A stretch of DNA of 64,000 nucleotides, from NCBI GenBank assembly GCA_020205615.1, contig CM035170.1, positions 35,464,123 through 35,528,122 on the forward strand. The letters run 5' to 3'. Below are positions 1-11,549 of this stretch, piece by piece. Each line of letters begins with the position of its first letter. The stretch's first letter is position 1. Position numbers and translations under genes: made by a program. The notes under the pieces are model-generated. The model searched no databases and was not told the origin of the DNA. It saw nothing but the letters and a program-made list of their open reading frames with translations. The stretch is from Panax quinquefolius. Taxonomy: Eukaryota; Streptophyta; Magnoliopsida; Apiales; Araliaceae.

Positions 1-940
1 TATGGACCCTCAGGGGGTTGTTTCCATAATTTCCAGATTGGATGTGATCAGCAACAGCTTTGAGGGCAGCTAGGTCTTGAATCTTTCCGGACTTCAAACC
101 GATCTCAGTCATCTCCCCATGTTTGACCATTTCAGAAAATGGTTTATCGATGCCGGCTAAAACTCTTTCATAGAAAGGAGCTTCTTGTATGTCTATAAAA
201 GTCATGACCATCTCTGATTCTGTCATGGAAGGACTAACTTGAGCAGCCAGACGTCTCCACCTTTGATCATACTCTTTGAAAGACTCGTTAGACTGTTTCT
301 TGATCTTGGTAATTTGATACCGATTAGGAGCCATCTGAGATTGAAAGTTGTATTGAGTGAGGAAAACATGTGCTAGCTCTTCCCAACTATGGATCTTAGA
401 GTTGTCTAATCTTGTGTACCACGAACGGGCTTCTCCAATTAGACTTTTTTAGAATAATTACATTCTGAGCTTTTCGTCCTCTGTATAAGATCCAAGTTCT
501 CCAATAAACACCTTTAAATGTGTAAAAGGATCTCCTAACCCGTCATATTTTTTCAAGTCGAGTTTTAAACTTTTCGGATAATGAACAACAGGGAAAATGC
601 AAAGATCAGCATATGAAACACTCCCGTGTGTTCCAATTCCTTTGATAGCACGAAGGGTCTCTTCCATTTGGAGGACTTTCTTTCTGATGTCACTGGTGTC
701 TGGATCTCCAGTGGAATGGGTAGCATCATGAGTTTTGTTGGTTGTATCCAACTGTAGTTCAGGTATTGTAATGACCTGGGTTCCCCCTTGTGTGGAGGAT
801 TTAGCATGCATGGGTATTTTTGGACCATGAGTAGACTGGTGTAGTTCTTTGAGTAGAACATCCAAATCTGTAAGTTGTTTGCTTAATCCGTCGAATTCTT
901 TGCGAACTGGATTAAGTTCAGTCTGGTCGGATGATGACAT
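1..940 (-). pseudogene. gag: gag of Tat/Ogre-like element, two in-frame stops
   Basis: The capsid gene starts at the ATG at 940 and runs open to the window edge apart from two adjacent TAA codons at 458-460 and 449-451. Both sit where CAA (Gln) would be expected, so C-to-T changes explain them. The N-terminal 100 residues are polar with a short coiled-coil-like stretch. After that comes the plant retrotransposon gag core, with the YDGLGDPFTHLK motif and, beyond the stops, an EYDQRWRRLAAQV segment and a GLKSGKI segment typical of Tat/Ogre Gag. Gag would form the virus-like particle. Zinc knuckle and pol lie beyond the edge. Confidence 0.8.
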
Positions 941-1244
941 GATTGACTGTAGGCCTGTAGCCTTTTTGGATTTTGACCGGGTAGTAGGTCTGACTTGTTC
1001 CCTGACGAAAGACTTGCATAGTTTAGTCTTTAGGGAATGTGTGTATAATTACATGCTATGTGATGTGCCCATTTTACGAATTTTATCCTGCAAAACGGAT
1101 GTTAGCTGTTTGTAGCATGTTAATTTAAATATGTATGTGTGCACATTTCTTCATATTTCTCATTACATGGAGATAGATATGGCATGAAATTTCAAGTAAT
1201 TGTGTGTACAAGTAATTGAAATGAGAGAGTACAAGTAATTGAAA

Positions 1245-1255
1245 CGGAGTCGCCA
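1245..1255 (-). other. primer-binding site, tRNA-Arg type
   Basis: On the minus strand this reads TGGCGACTCCG, complementary to the CCA end of the plant tRNA-Arg whose 3' end is GGAGTCGCCA. The match runs for at least 11 bases. It lies directly inside the LTR and about 300 bases before the gag ATG, as expected for a minus-strand cDNA primer site. Confidence 0.7.
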
Positions 1256-2036
1256 CCTATCGACATTGGGATTTTTGAATGTCCCTTTTCGTTACTTGTT
1301 CTTTGGTGTTCTCATTTTAGGTGAGATTTGTTTGAAAAAAACAAGTGAAAAAGGTCCGACGTGTATAATGTCGACGATGGACTGTTAAGAGTTGCCAGTT
1401 GGTTTTTTAAATGGTTGTACCAACACAACCGAGAAAAGGTTTGCACATTGACCCAGTGATGTGACACTGCTAAACGGGTTGGTGAAACCGAGATTCATTA
1501 GGGTCCGGGGACTTGATTATACGGGGGGAAGGTGTTAGGCACCCCCTGACATCCGTGTTACCACAGTGACCGCTTCTTTTCAAGAAACTATTATCAAAAT
1601 GTGTGTGTGTGTGTGGGTCAATGTGTTGTTATTTGGAAGTAATGCGAGGCCTCGTTCGCACCTATATGCACAGGGTTTGAATTTATGTAAAAATTTAGTT
1701 TTTAGCAAGATATGGCAATGACGTTTTATTAAAGAGGTTTTTCAAACCCTGATGCTCAATAGTAATTGAGACCTTTTACACTCCCATTTTATTAAATGCT
1801 CGGCTTGATTGATTTTACTTTATAGATGCGAGGCATCCGTACGAAAATAATTTACAAAATAATGCCGACTTCCTCGTTTGTATGGAAACCATCTGATGAA
1901 ATTCATACATCGCAGAATAATTTACAAGCTACTTACAGCTGAAAATGTCCATCACGGTAACCGAATCTAGATCCAATAGGTTTAATCTGTGATCACATGA
2001 TTCCTAGGCGCACATGATACCGCAATTTGTATGAAA

Positions 2037-2038
<2 letters not shown>

Positions 2039-2095
<57 letters not shown>
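2039..2095. repeat. (AT)n microsatellite
   Basis: An uninterrupted AT dinucleotide tract of about 57 bp, self-complementary, inside the U5 side of the Tat/Ogre-like LTR. Confidence 0.95.
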
Positions 2096-2096
<1 letters not shown>

Positions 2097-2104
2097 GAGA
2101 TATG

Positions 2105-2319
2105 ATCACCAACCACGAAGCACCTCCATGGGGGATCGAAATATAAATAAAGTCAGTAAAAGTTATCAACCGCCACGGAGGAAACTCCAAAGTGACGTTA
2201 AACGTAAATAAAGTCAGTACAAAGCAATCAATCGCCACGAAGTGAATCGCAGCGTGATTTAAATGTAAAGAAAGTCAGAAAAGCGATTAACCACCACGAA
2301 GTAAACTCTGTGTGGGACG

Positions 2320-2321
<2 letters not shown>
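2105..2321. repeat. minisatellite, about 60-bp unit
   Basis: About 3.6 degenerate tandem units start near 2105, 2165, 2227 and 2286. Each has an ATCAAYCGCCACGAAG-like head and most carry a TAAATAAAGTCAG-like tail. The array lies between two AT tracts in the same LTR. Confidence 0.8.
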
Positions 2322-2366
<45 letters not shown>

Positions 2367-2687
2367 CAATTAAACGCACCGGATGTAAAATCCAAGCTCA
2401 TCGAACAAAGTCCGACCACGCTCATATATAAGTATATATATATAAAAGCGAGTAAATGCACCGGGATGTAAAATCCGAGTGCTCATCGAACAAAGTCCCA
2501 CTACGCTTCATATATATAAGTATATATATATAAAAAGCCAATAAACGCACTTATATAAAATCCGTGCTCATCGAACAAAGTCTCGACAATACAGATATAT
2601 ATATAAGTATATATATATATATATAAAAGTGAATAAACGCATATGGATGTAAAATCTGTGCTCATCGAATGAGTTCTACACACACGC

Positions 2688-2729
<42 letters not shown>

Positions 2730-2788
2730 CAAATAAACGATCCAGTAAAAGTTCAGGCTCAATCGAGGCATAACTCGATAATGTTAGT

Positions 2789-2835
<47 letters not shown>
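2322..2835. repeat. (AT)n tracts alternating with an 80-100 bp unit
   Basis: Pure AT tracts occur at 2322-2364, 2690-2725 and 2790-2828, with shorter ones between. Around them sits a second tandem unit with starts near 2364, 2446, 2535, 2627 and 2727. Each unit has an AAGCRAATAAACGCA head and a middle reading GTAAAATCC then GCTCATCGAACAAAGT. The unit probably grew together with its AT tract by slippage or unequal exchange. Confidence 0.8.
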
Positions 2836-3144
2836 CAAACTAAAATAAAACCACGGACCGAAGTCCGGGAAAACGCACGCAACACGGTTCTCAACGTGAA
2901 GAAGGGTGTGTGCAAAGATGAAGAGAAAGGCTTTAAAGTGTGTGAGAAAGCTTACAGTGAGCTACTAAAGAAGACTTCTATATGATTAAAGTGGGTAAAC
3001 ACTGGCTTTTGTAGGTACAAAAGTAGCTATATATCAGCTCACATGTGTTTAAAATGAGAAAGCACTCAGTGTGGGGTGAGTACAGAGCAAATTGGGCAGG
3101 GCTTCCTCGACGTTTTCTCTTGCAAAATGGCCACCCTAAGCCCT

Positions 3145-3154
3145 CTATTTATAG
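3145..3154 (-). promoter_or_regulatory. TATA box of the Tat/Ogre-like LTR
   Basis: The minus strand reads CTATAAATAG, a near-perfect plant TATA box in a GC-richer stretch about 930 bases into the LTR. The U3/R border would be some 30 bases further left. Confidence 0.6.
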
Positions 3155-4084
3155 AGGGGGGAGCCGCAGGTCCGCAGGTGTACTAGAGGCAACCACAGTT
3201 GCCCCAGTTTTTTGGTCGGGTCGTCTCGTGAAGACGTGTACTTTCGCAACACCTCGTAATGTCCGCTCGAACTTTCAAAAGTGCAATCCGGGCATTCGAT
3301 TGAGGTATACAGGACCTATTTCAGACCTCCGTTGTCGAGAGTTGTACAATGACATGTAATTAGAGTTTGTACAAAGTCATTGAAGATGGGACGATGCCCT
3401 TCGGTCTTCAAGCTTCAAATTACATCTGTTACCCCGCACAATAGTCACTCAGGATTGGTTTTCCTTAGTTCTTGTGGGACATCGTTGTGTAGAGATGTGT
3501 ATGAAGTGTTAAGACGACGTGACATGGCATCTTGTTAGCGAGATGACGATGTTGCCCTTCACCGGTGTTATCGCCGGATTGGGCTGATAAAGCAGACGTT
3601 GCTCAGGGCTTCGCTGAGATTGGACCGCTGCAATTGTTGAAGGTCCTCAGTGTCATCTCTGAAGTGTGCCTATCCTCCCAGTGTGATCTTTGGGTTGGTA
3701 CTGAGTATCTCGTTGTGAGCGCCGAGATTGAAGCTGGCTGCATTTAAAACAAGCATTTTTGGGTTATCGCCGAAACTGCATTCCTTGGGGTGATCACCAA
3801 GGTTGGTGGCTTTTCCCATGATTGGGACTGAGACTGGATACCTCGGGGTTATCTCCGAGATTAATCGGTCTTCTCTGGTGTGTGTTCCGGTATTAGATCT
3901 GCACGCCTCGGGGTTATATCCGAGGTTGGAATTGTTACTCCCATTGTGTGTTCTAGGGTTGATGCTAAACTTTCGGTAGTATCCGAAATGGATATGGATT
4001 GTCTTTCAAGGTTTCGTCTTAAAAGACGAATCTGTCCTCCTGCAATGTTAGTGACAACAGTACAGAAAATTTCGAGTGTCTACA

Positions 4085-6238
4085 ATGCCCGTACCGAGTT
4101 CTGAAAGCAGTCTTTGGAATGACATAAGTTTTAACTTTTAACTGATGATATCCGGAATGAAGATCAATCTTTGAAAAGAATTTAGCACCTTGCAACTAGT
4201 CAAACAGGTCATCAATACGAGGTAATGGGTACCTATATTTGACGGTGACATGATTCAACTCCCGATAGTCAATACAAAGTCGCATACTTCCATCTTTCTT
4301 CTTTAAGAATAGAATATGAGCACCCCAAGGAGATGTACTAGGATGAATGAAACCGATGTCTAACAATTCTTGCAGTTGGGTTTTTAACTCCTGAAGTTCA
4401 ATAGGAGCCATTCGATATAGGCTTTGGAAATGGGTTTTGTACCGAGTTCAAGGTCGATACAAAATTCAATTTCACGCTCTGAGGGTAGGCCTGGGAGTTC
4501 TTCAGGGAATACGTCAGGAAATTTATTAACAATAGAAATATCATTCAAAACTGATGTATTCTTGTTTAAATCCGTGACATGAGCTAAGAAAGCTTGACAT
4601 CCGTTTTTTAATAAACAAATAGCTTTATGACTTGAGATGACAGTGATTGATTTTAATAGTGTGGTTGCTTGAATTCGCATAATAGGTTGGTTAGGAATAT
4701 GAAAGCTAACAACCTTACAAAAATAATCAATTTTTACATGATGAGTAGTTAACAAATCAATCCCTAGAATTACGTCAAACGCAAGTATTTTTAAGGAAAT
4801 AAGATCGACAGGTAATGTGAGGGTACCTATTTGAACCAAACAAAACTTATAAACAGTGGATGTAATGAAGGTTTCTCCCAATGGAGTTTCAACAGATAAA
4901 TCAAAGTCTAATTTCTCTGGAGTTAAATTTAAACGTTGAGCGCAAGTAGGAGAAATAGAAAAATGGGTTGAACAGGTATCAAATAAGGTATATACTTCGC
5001 TAGAGTTTATGATAAGCTTACACGTGATGACCTTGTTTGGGTTCCTTACTTTCTGGGAGGTTACGACAAATGCTCTCCCTTGAACTACCGGATTTATCTT
5101 GTCTAGGATTGTCTTTGATGCCTCCATCCCAGCTGGACTTGACTTTGGTGTACGACAAAATCGGGCTAGGTGACCTTTTCTTCCACAATTGTAACATGCT
5201 TTGAATTTGCTTCTGCGTCAGCTTTGGGTGATGTGTCCCTCCCTCGCATTTGTAACATACGATCAAGGTCGTTTCTCCTTCCTTAACAACAAAAAGTTGG
5301 TCTTGGCGCCTTTCCATCATTATTGAATTTTCTCTTTTTGAAATTTCCACTTCTATTATCTTGGCCATGATAACCACCAAAGTGGTTACCATTTATGGCA
5401 TGTTGATTTCCTCCTCGTTTGTTGTCACCGCTTCGATGACTACTACCACTGGTATTATCAATTTGTCGGCTGTTCTCTCTTGGTTGGGTTAACTCGTTAT
5501 CGCGCTGCAATAACTGAGCCCTATTTACAATATCTGAATACAAACACAGTTTGTGAGAAATTAGGTATTGACGTATCTCAGGTTTCAAACCTCTTAGAAA
5601 CATCCACGTCATTCTCTTCTCATTATCAACCAGTGGGACGCAAACTAGGACAACTCGGCAAACTTAGCTTCGTATTGTGACATGGTCATATTATTTTGAT
5701 CTAGCTTGATAAACTCCACTTGCTTCATGTGACGAATACTTTCGAGAAAGTACATGTCGTTGAACAGTTCTTGGAACTTCTCCCAAGACATCTTCAGTGC
5801 GGCAGGTTGGGTACATTTTACAGATTCCCACCAGTAATCTGCCTCTCCTCGCAACATGAAGGTGGCAAAGGGAACTTTTTGTTCCTCGGAGCATTCCAAG
5901 ACATCAAATATCTTGGTGATCTGCTTTATCCACGCCTCCGCCTTAAGTGGTTTTGGCTCTCCCAAAAACTCTGGTGGTCCCAGTTCCTTGAACTTCTTAG
6001 TGGTGACCATCCGTGGGTTGCCAGTGTTTCCACCTACATTTTGGATAGGAGTCTCTCTTGCATGATATTGCATGAATTGCAAAAAGCCTCTGAACATTCC
6101 GTTGTTCATCATATGGTCGGTGTTGTTGTTTACTTGAGGATTATTGCCTTCCTGATGCACATTATCCTGGGTATTGATCTGTGGTGACTCAACGGTCTCC
6201 TGTGCTCCATTGTTAATCTCAACATTCTCGGATGTCAT
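4085..6238 (-). pseudogene. gag-pol: gag-protease-RT remnant of element A
   Basis: Gag starts at the ATG at 6238 and shows the capsid core (GPPEFLGEPKPLKAEAWIKQ and FATFMLRGEADYWWE). Frameshifts follow near 5640 and through the zinc-knuckle region near 5300-5170. The protease (about 5127-4450) has the flaps and the ILGID motif, but the active-site triad reads D-T-C instead of D-T-G near 4975, so it should be inactive. RT begins with the PISKA and [11 protein letters not shown] motifs (4411-4196). It has a TAG in place of a CAG just after RIDDLFD, and ends at RTRYGH before the catalytic aspartates. The gene is dead from several independent lesions. Confidence 0.85.
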
Positions 6239-6411
6239 TTTCAAACATTGCCACAAAATAAGGGTTAATTGACATGCCACGTATTATCCCTGTATTCTGA
6301 CCGACCAATAAAATAACAAATAAACTTAGGTAGGTCATACTAGCGAAGGAATTACCCGTCTCTCCCCTCCTAGTTCTAGTCTCACATCTCAGCCAGGTAT
6401 CATATCCCTAA

Positions 6412-6423
6412 GCTTTGATACCA
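6412..6423 (-). other. PBS of element A, initiator tRNA-Met
   Basis: On the minus strand TGGTATCAAAGC follows the LTR end GTCACA after a two-base gap. This is the usual plant Ty3/gypsy PBS, one base away from TGGTATCAGAGC. Confidence 0.85.
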
Positions 6424-7378
6424 ACTGTGACGCCCCCAAAATAGGTATACATCATCCATCTTGAGTCGCCAAATACATTGTACAAAAATTAAATACAAAC
6501 TTCTTTGATACAGTATGACAAAACGTAGCTGAGAGTTTCAACATGGATAATGTCTCGTAGAGAGTATTCAAACTCAAATAAAGTTATCATTAATTATAAT
6601 TATTATCACACTATTTCACATAATAGTGAGGACTACTATAGCCACCTATCTGGACCGTCACTCCGTTCCCCGACTAGTTTCAGCTATATTCTCATTTCTT
6701 GAAGAGAACAATGAAAGCAAAGGGTGAGCTCAACTAGCCCAATAAGAAATATTATGACTAAGATAATGTAGAATAAATTTTTGTTAGCCTTCAACAGTGT
6801 TAAACTGATAAAATATAATAAACATCAAGTTTAACTGCAGCGGGACAAGCAATCCATTAGAAGAGTCAAGTAGAGCATGATATTTACTAGCTTCTATGAT
6901 TTAAAAAGTTTATCAACAGTTTTATCGCTGAGACTCAGCTTAATAAATAATTCACATCATCAAATCATCCCTGCACTACGGCCAAGGATATTCATTAGTT
7001 TCACCAATGGTCATGATCATACCAACAACCGGCCATCAATGCACTACGGCCAATGATAACTTTTATCACATCATTTGTAACATTATGGGTCATGATTATA
7101 CCGAATAATCCCTAGTCATAATCATACCAATCAACAGTCCATCTATGCACTACGGCCAAAGATGACTTTCATCACAATATAAGCATGAGGATGATGATAA
7201 TGATATAAGAATTCAATTTCAATGAGAGCAAGGATAAATTTTAAAGATTTATAATTCAATTTATCCAGAACTTAATAATGTCCAAATTGTCAACATGATA
7301 CTGCTTTGTGGAGTAAAATTCAAGAATAATATTGTATCAAAAATAATTTGGACAGAAAAGAAATTAAATTTTTTAATC

Positions 7379-7465
7379 ATGAATAGTACCCCGTGAATAG
7401 TAACCGAGTAAATAGTACCCCGTGAATAGTAACTTCAGGAATAGTATCCGTGAATAGTACCCCGG
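7379..7465 (-). repeat. 14-bp minisatellite in LTR A
   Basis: About six degenerate units of a 14-bp motif (minus strand TACTATTCACGAGT) stand in tandem. The same motif recurs in the LTRs of C and of all three D copies, so it is an ancestral part of this LTR family. Confidence 0.75.
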
Positions 7466-7856
7466 CATAAAAAGATTAAAATTTATCAAGAATACTCAGA
7501 ATAATATTTCCATGAAAAGATACTGGATGAAGCGCAAATATCAAGGATATTCTACTAATTTCATGGAGTATAGAAGCAATACTTATCAACATAAGTGTAT
7601 AAATAGAAATATGAAACGAAATAATATTACTTATATACTACAGAGTATGGAAGAAAATATTATTTCTTACGAATATTGAACAAGAAGAATATCACTTACG
7701 AATACGAAAGAAATAATAACCCTTACCTTAGTAGGAGATTGACTACTGAAATAGTGTAGTAACAGAATACTCTTCTTCTTTCTCTTTGATTCTCTCTCTA
7801 AAGAATTCTCTTGCGAGTCGTAGTGAATTGGTGAGAATGAAAGAAGAATTAAGCTT

Positions 7857-7866
7857 CTATTTATAA
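7857..7866 (-). promoter_or_regulatory. TATA box of LTR A
   Basis: The minus strand reads TTATAAATAG followed by AAGCTTAATTC, matching the conserved CTATAAATAGAAGC block of the sister LTRs. It marks the U3/R border. Confidence 0.6.
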
Positions 7867-7884
7867 AAGATTTCTAGCTTAGCC

Positions 7885-8128
7885 CTTGCAATGTGAAAAG
7901 GCAAGTGGCTTGACGACTGGTGATGTGAAAAGAAAAGTGGTTTGACGCCTATATTATGAAACAACATGTGGTTTGACGCCTGTAATGTGAAATAACAAGT
8001 GGTTCGACACCCGTAATGTGAAATGATAATTGGTTCGATGCTTGTAATGTGAAACGACAATTGGTTCGACACCTGTAATATGAAACGACAATTGGTTCGA
8101 CGCCTGTAATGTGAAATGACAATTGGTT
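7885..8128 (-). repeat. 31-bp minisatellite in LTR A
   Basis: About eight units of a 31-bp motif (plus strand GGTTCGACGCCTGTAATGTG then AAACGACAATT) lie head to tail. Two more units follow at 11153-11200 beyond the inserted solo LTR, so the insertion landed inside the array. Units differ mostly by C/T and G/A changes. Confidence 0.85.
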
Positions 8129-11100
8129 TGTGACAACCCGAATTTTTATAAGTTATTAAAATAGGAATTTAATAATTAAAATTCTTATTATGCGATGTTT
8201 TAAGTTTGAGTATGTATGTGTATGTGTTGTATATATTTGAAATATGTGATCTGGTATGAAGAGAAATTTATATTCATATATTGGGAAAGTGAGGTTTAAT
8301 AGTTAAATTAACTATCAAGAAATTAAATGAATTTGGTAATTAATTTTAAATATTTATTGAACTAAATAAATATTTTAAATAATTTATTTATTGAGAAAAA
8401 TAAATAATTTATGAAATTATGGTATAATAATTTAGTTACACGTGTATGGTAATTAAGTTAAAGCAAAGGTAAATTTTATTCTTTGAAGATTTAATTTAAT
8501 GAATTAATTAAATTAAATCAGTTGTTTAATATTAAAGAAAATAAATGAATTAAATAAAGTAATGTTTCTAATTTATTAATTAAATTAGACATATGTAATT
8601 ATTTATTAATTATAAGTATAATTATAATAAAAATTATAATTATTATAATTACCATTATAAGTTATTTAAATTAATTAAGCTAAAGTCATTTAAATGAACT
8701 AAAAGCAAGTGTGACAAAAGTAACTATATAATATAATGCAATTAAAATAAACTAGTATGAGGGAATTTTATGTAGCCAAACACAGCCTTATGACTTTTGG
8801 CCTAACATAACTGATGAACGTGGGGAGTCTTCAGTTTATTTCTAATCGTCTTTTATTTTTAAGCCAAGTATAGAGAGGGTTTGGAGAGAAGAAGAAACAC
8901 AAAGATTTTAGAGAAGGAGGAATCATAGTGGTTTTCAGAGAGAGTCACCATCTCTTGCTAGCATACAACTAGGGTTGAAGGTATATTTTATTTCTAATAC
9001 TATGTTTTGAGTTTCTATTATTATCTTTTGTAAATTGCTTATCATATGGGATTTATACATGTATGTGGTTTAGTTAATGAACTTATGTGAGTGTTATTTG
9101 ATGATTAAATACATGAAATTTGGGTTTGTAGGGAGAAAAGTAAATAACAGTGTTTATACATGAAAAGTGGCATAATAAAGTACAAAATTTCATGTTTAAT
9201 ATATATGAGAATCTAAAAATTGATGTTGGATTATGTTAGTATGTGAAGAAATGAAAACAACATAGTTTAAATCATGTTAATTAGTTAAGAAACGAAGCTG
9301 TGGTGATCGAATTCGCTAAATATGTTTAAAACATAAAAATATAGCATGAACATTAAATTGGAACCCTTAAAATGATTTGTTAATATTTTTGAAGTGTTAT
9401 AATTATTCTCTAGATGAGTAGCTAAGAGTTTATCGAGTCCAACGAATCGAAAACCAACTAATTCGGACTTAAAATTAGAAAGTTATGTCAAAAATTATGT
9501 TCTCAATGGCTTTACGCGTATTGCTACCCTGGCAGCCCGTCAGTCTTAGTAAGCCTCAAGCATGCAAGCGCGCCGGCAGCCTAGGGTTGCATTAGGGGCT
9601 GCAATTAATTACAAGACTAGAATGGTGAGAGCAAGTGGCGCGACCGCGCCCCATGTGTGCTGACTGTGACTACTTTGACGTGTTTTGGTAAAATGATCAT
9701 AACTTTTATATCCGAACTCCTATTGAGGTGATTCAATATGATCCGGAACGAGGACGAATAGACCTACAACTTTTATTCTTTAAGTGGTTCAATTTGAGGT
9801 TTGAAAAAGGGGTCAAAATTGCCATTTATGAGACTGATATGAATTATAAGGCAATCGGAAGGGCGTCGGGCATGCACGTATGCAAGTGTAGTGCTTCTGA
9901 CAATAAAAGATGTTATTCCAAGTTATAAAACATGAATGTTAGTAGATATAATGATGATTAACATTAATAAATAATTTATTAGATAAGTTATCTAAGCACA
10001 CACAAGAGAGACAAATTGGGCGTGTGACGAATAAACGTCGAAACGCCGTGATAAGTGATAATGAACATAAAAAGTATTTTAAGTCAAATGAAATGAACAT
10101 TATAAGGTATTAAATGGGTTTAATATAAAATCAATAATGATTTCTAGCAAGACTTAAACACTTGAATGAACTTCGAGTACGAAATATAGTGAGATATAAG
10201 TCGAAAGTTAAAACAATCAAATTGAACATTGTGTATTTATGATAGGAAGGGTTATGAGTCGTAAAGTAAAGTTTACATTACAACTACTATGCATTTCTAT
10301 GTGACTAATAGTTAATGTGAATGATTATATAATTGTGTAGGGCACGTGAAGTGCAGATAGCTGTAAGCGGTTAAATTGTTATTGGTAAACAACAATCAAT
10401 GCAAGTCTTTCAGTTCCTATTTGCTATGTGAACTTGATGATTAAATGTTTTAAATCTTTATTGCAAATAACATGATGTGTTATATTTATGTTGAAAGCAT
10501 GAAACGTTAAAGTCAACTTATGATTGCGTTGATTGAGTAAGGAACTCAATCTTTATACTTGTTATATGAACTGTAGCATGTATGTTATGATAGTCCAATG
10601 TTTAAGAGATATATGTTGAGAATGTTATTATATGCTACGTGTTGCATGAAAATTGTTAGATTTTGCTGGGCTGTCGAGCTCAACCTTGTAAATAACCATT
10701 TTTTGTTGGTTAAGGATTGAAGATAACACAATGTGTTACTTGAATGAAGTGGATCAGAAATAATATACAAAGATGTATATTTTAGCTAAAGTTGCTATTT
10801 CCTTAGACCATAATTAAGACTCATGAGATGTATTAAATGTTTTATGATGTATAGTTTTATATTGAGTTATAAAGCTGGAGTTAGAGTTATCTGATATGTA
10901 AAGTTTATCGGATTGAATTGTAAAATTTGATATAACAACAGTGATAAAGCGAATCATAAAATAAGATTGATTCAAAGACATATAGTTGATAAATGTTTTG
11001 ATTCATGGAATAAGACTAAGAAGACATAAAAGTTTAAATTATTCCGCATTTTATTAAGTTTAATTTCAAATAATGATGTAAAGACATATTAAAGTTGTGT

Positions 11101-11152
11101 TGTTAACGATCGAGAAGGAGAATATTATTGTATAAATTTTGGGGTCGTTACA
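8129..11152 (+). mobile_element. solo LTR, 3.0 kb, in LTR A
   Basis: This block begins TGTGACAACCCGAA and ends GGGGTCGTTACA. It is flanked by TGGTT (8124-8128) and TGGCT (11153-11157), a 5-bp TSD with one C/T difference. The 31-bp array of LTR A continues on both sides. There is no PBS, PPT or protein motif, so it is best read as a solo LTR left by LTR-LTR recombination. A purine-rich GAGAGG...GGAGAGAAG stretch near 8872-8950 resembles the R start of the E LTR. The short open frame at 9728-9928 has no recognisable motif. Confidence 0.75.
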
Positions 11153-11549
11153 TGGCTCGACGCCTGTAATATGAAACGACAAGTGGTTTGACGTCTGGTA
11201 AAGGCAATTACTATTGACGAAAGTGACTCTTAGATGATGACATATGGGCCCCCATAAAATAAACCAAACTTACCACATACGTCTCATAATAGACTTCTTA
11301 TTTATAACAAGGATTGAATAAATATTACCACAAATCATTTTATCTTCAATCAACACATAATTAATCTTTCAACAATTATTCATCATTAATATTATAACTC
11401 ACATTATTTAACAACCAGATCCTTCCCAGGAAAGAGGGGGATTTTTGATAAGGGTTTCTCCCTATTGACGCGTAATTAAGTGACCAAACCTCTCCTCGAC
11501 AGAACATTCTAGACATCGTCAATATTGCAAATAATAATATGAATAACTT

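Larger units (their letters stand above)
1..4084 (-). mobile_element. Tat/Ogre-like Ty3/gypsy retrotransposon, 5' part
   Basis: This is the 5' half of an LTR retrotransposon on the minus strand, cut by the left edge of the window. In its own direction it shows the 5' LTR (4084 to about 1256), a PBS, a leader of about 300 bp and gag. The LTR starts TGTAGACACTCG, and the PBS TGGCGACTCCG matches the 3' end of a plant tRNA-Arg; both are known for the Ogre/Tat lineage. It interrupts the RT of element A at 4084/4085. The five bases after the LTR, ATGCC (4085-4089), should recur at the other end, which lies outside the window. Lineage is inferred from gag, PBS and LTR start, since no pol is visible. 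Confidence 0.75.
1256..4084 (-). repeat. 5' LTR of Tat/Ogre-like element
   Basis: A single LTR of about 2.8 kb. Its outer end at 4084 (minus TGTAGACACTCG) is sharp, because element A coding sequence resumes at 4085. The inner end is less certain: it must lie just left of the PBS, between 1256 and about 1270. A TATA box at 3145-3154 puts the transcription start near 3115, so R plus U5 would be about 1.8 kb and would contain all the AT microsatellites and minisatellites. There is no convincing ORF; open frames around 3045-3750 are short and unconserved in character. Confidence 0.75.
4085..11549 (-). mobile_element. Tekay/Del-like element A, 5' part
   Basis: Minus-strand chromovirus-type element. 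From right to left it has a 5' LTR (11549 to 6426, interrupted by a solo LTR at 8129-11152), a PBS, gag, protease and the start of RT. It is cut within RT at 4085 by the Tat/Ogre-like insertion, so the rest of pol and the 3' LTR lie left of the window. The distal part of its LTR is also missing: element B begins at 11550, where the family LTR would continue with CATCTCAATTATTG. Its sequence is close to B and C, so all three belong to one family. Confidence 0.8.
6426..11549 (-). repeat. 5' LTR of element A, split by a solo LTR
   Basis: LTR sequence occupies 6426-8128 and 11153-11549; the part between is a separate insertion. The inner end (plus TGTGACGCCCCC) abuts the PBS. The LTR carries a 14-bp minisatellite near 7379-7465, a TATA box on the minus strand at 7857-7866 and a 31-bp minisatellite at about 7885-8128. 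The outer end is lost at 11549 to the insertion of B and a later deletion. No coding potential is seen. Confidence 0.8.

Noticed and set aside
565..1115. Open frames overlapping gag at 565-861 and 849-1115
   Set aside because: They are shadows of the minus-strand gag and its leader, in other frames or on the other strand.
3045..3359. 104-codon plus-strand frame
   Set aside because: It lies in the Tat/Ogre LTR across the TATA box region on the opposite strand to the element, with no recognisable motif.
7885..8128. Possible CRISPR-like array of about 31-bp repeats
   Set aside because: Units are directly adjacent with no unique spacers, in a plant LTR. It is a minisatellite.
9728..9928. 66-codon plus-strand frame in the 8129-11152 solo LTR
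   Set aside because: Short, without motifs, in an LTR with no other coding signal.
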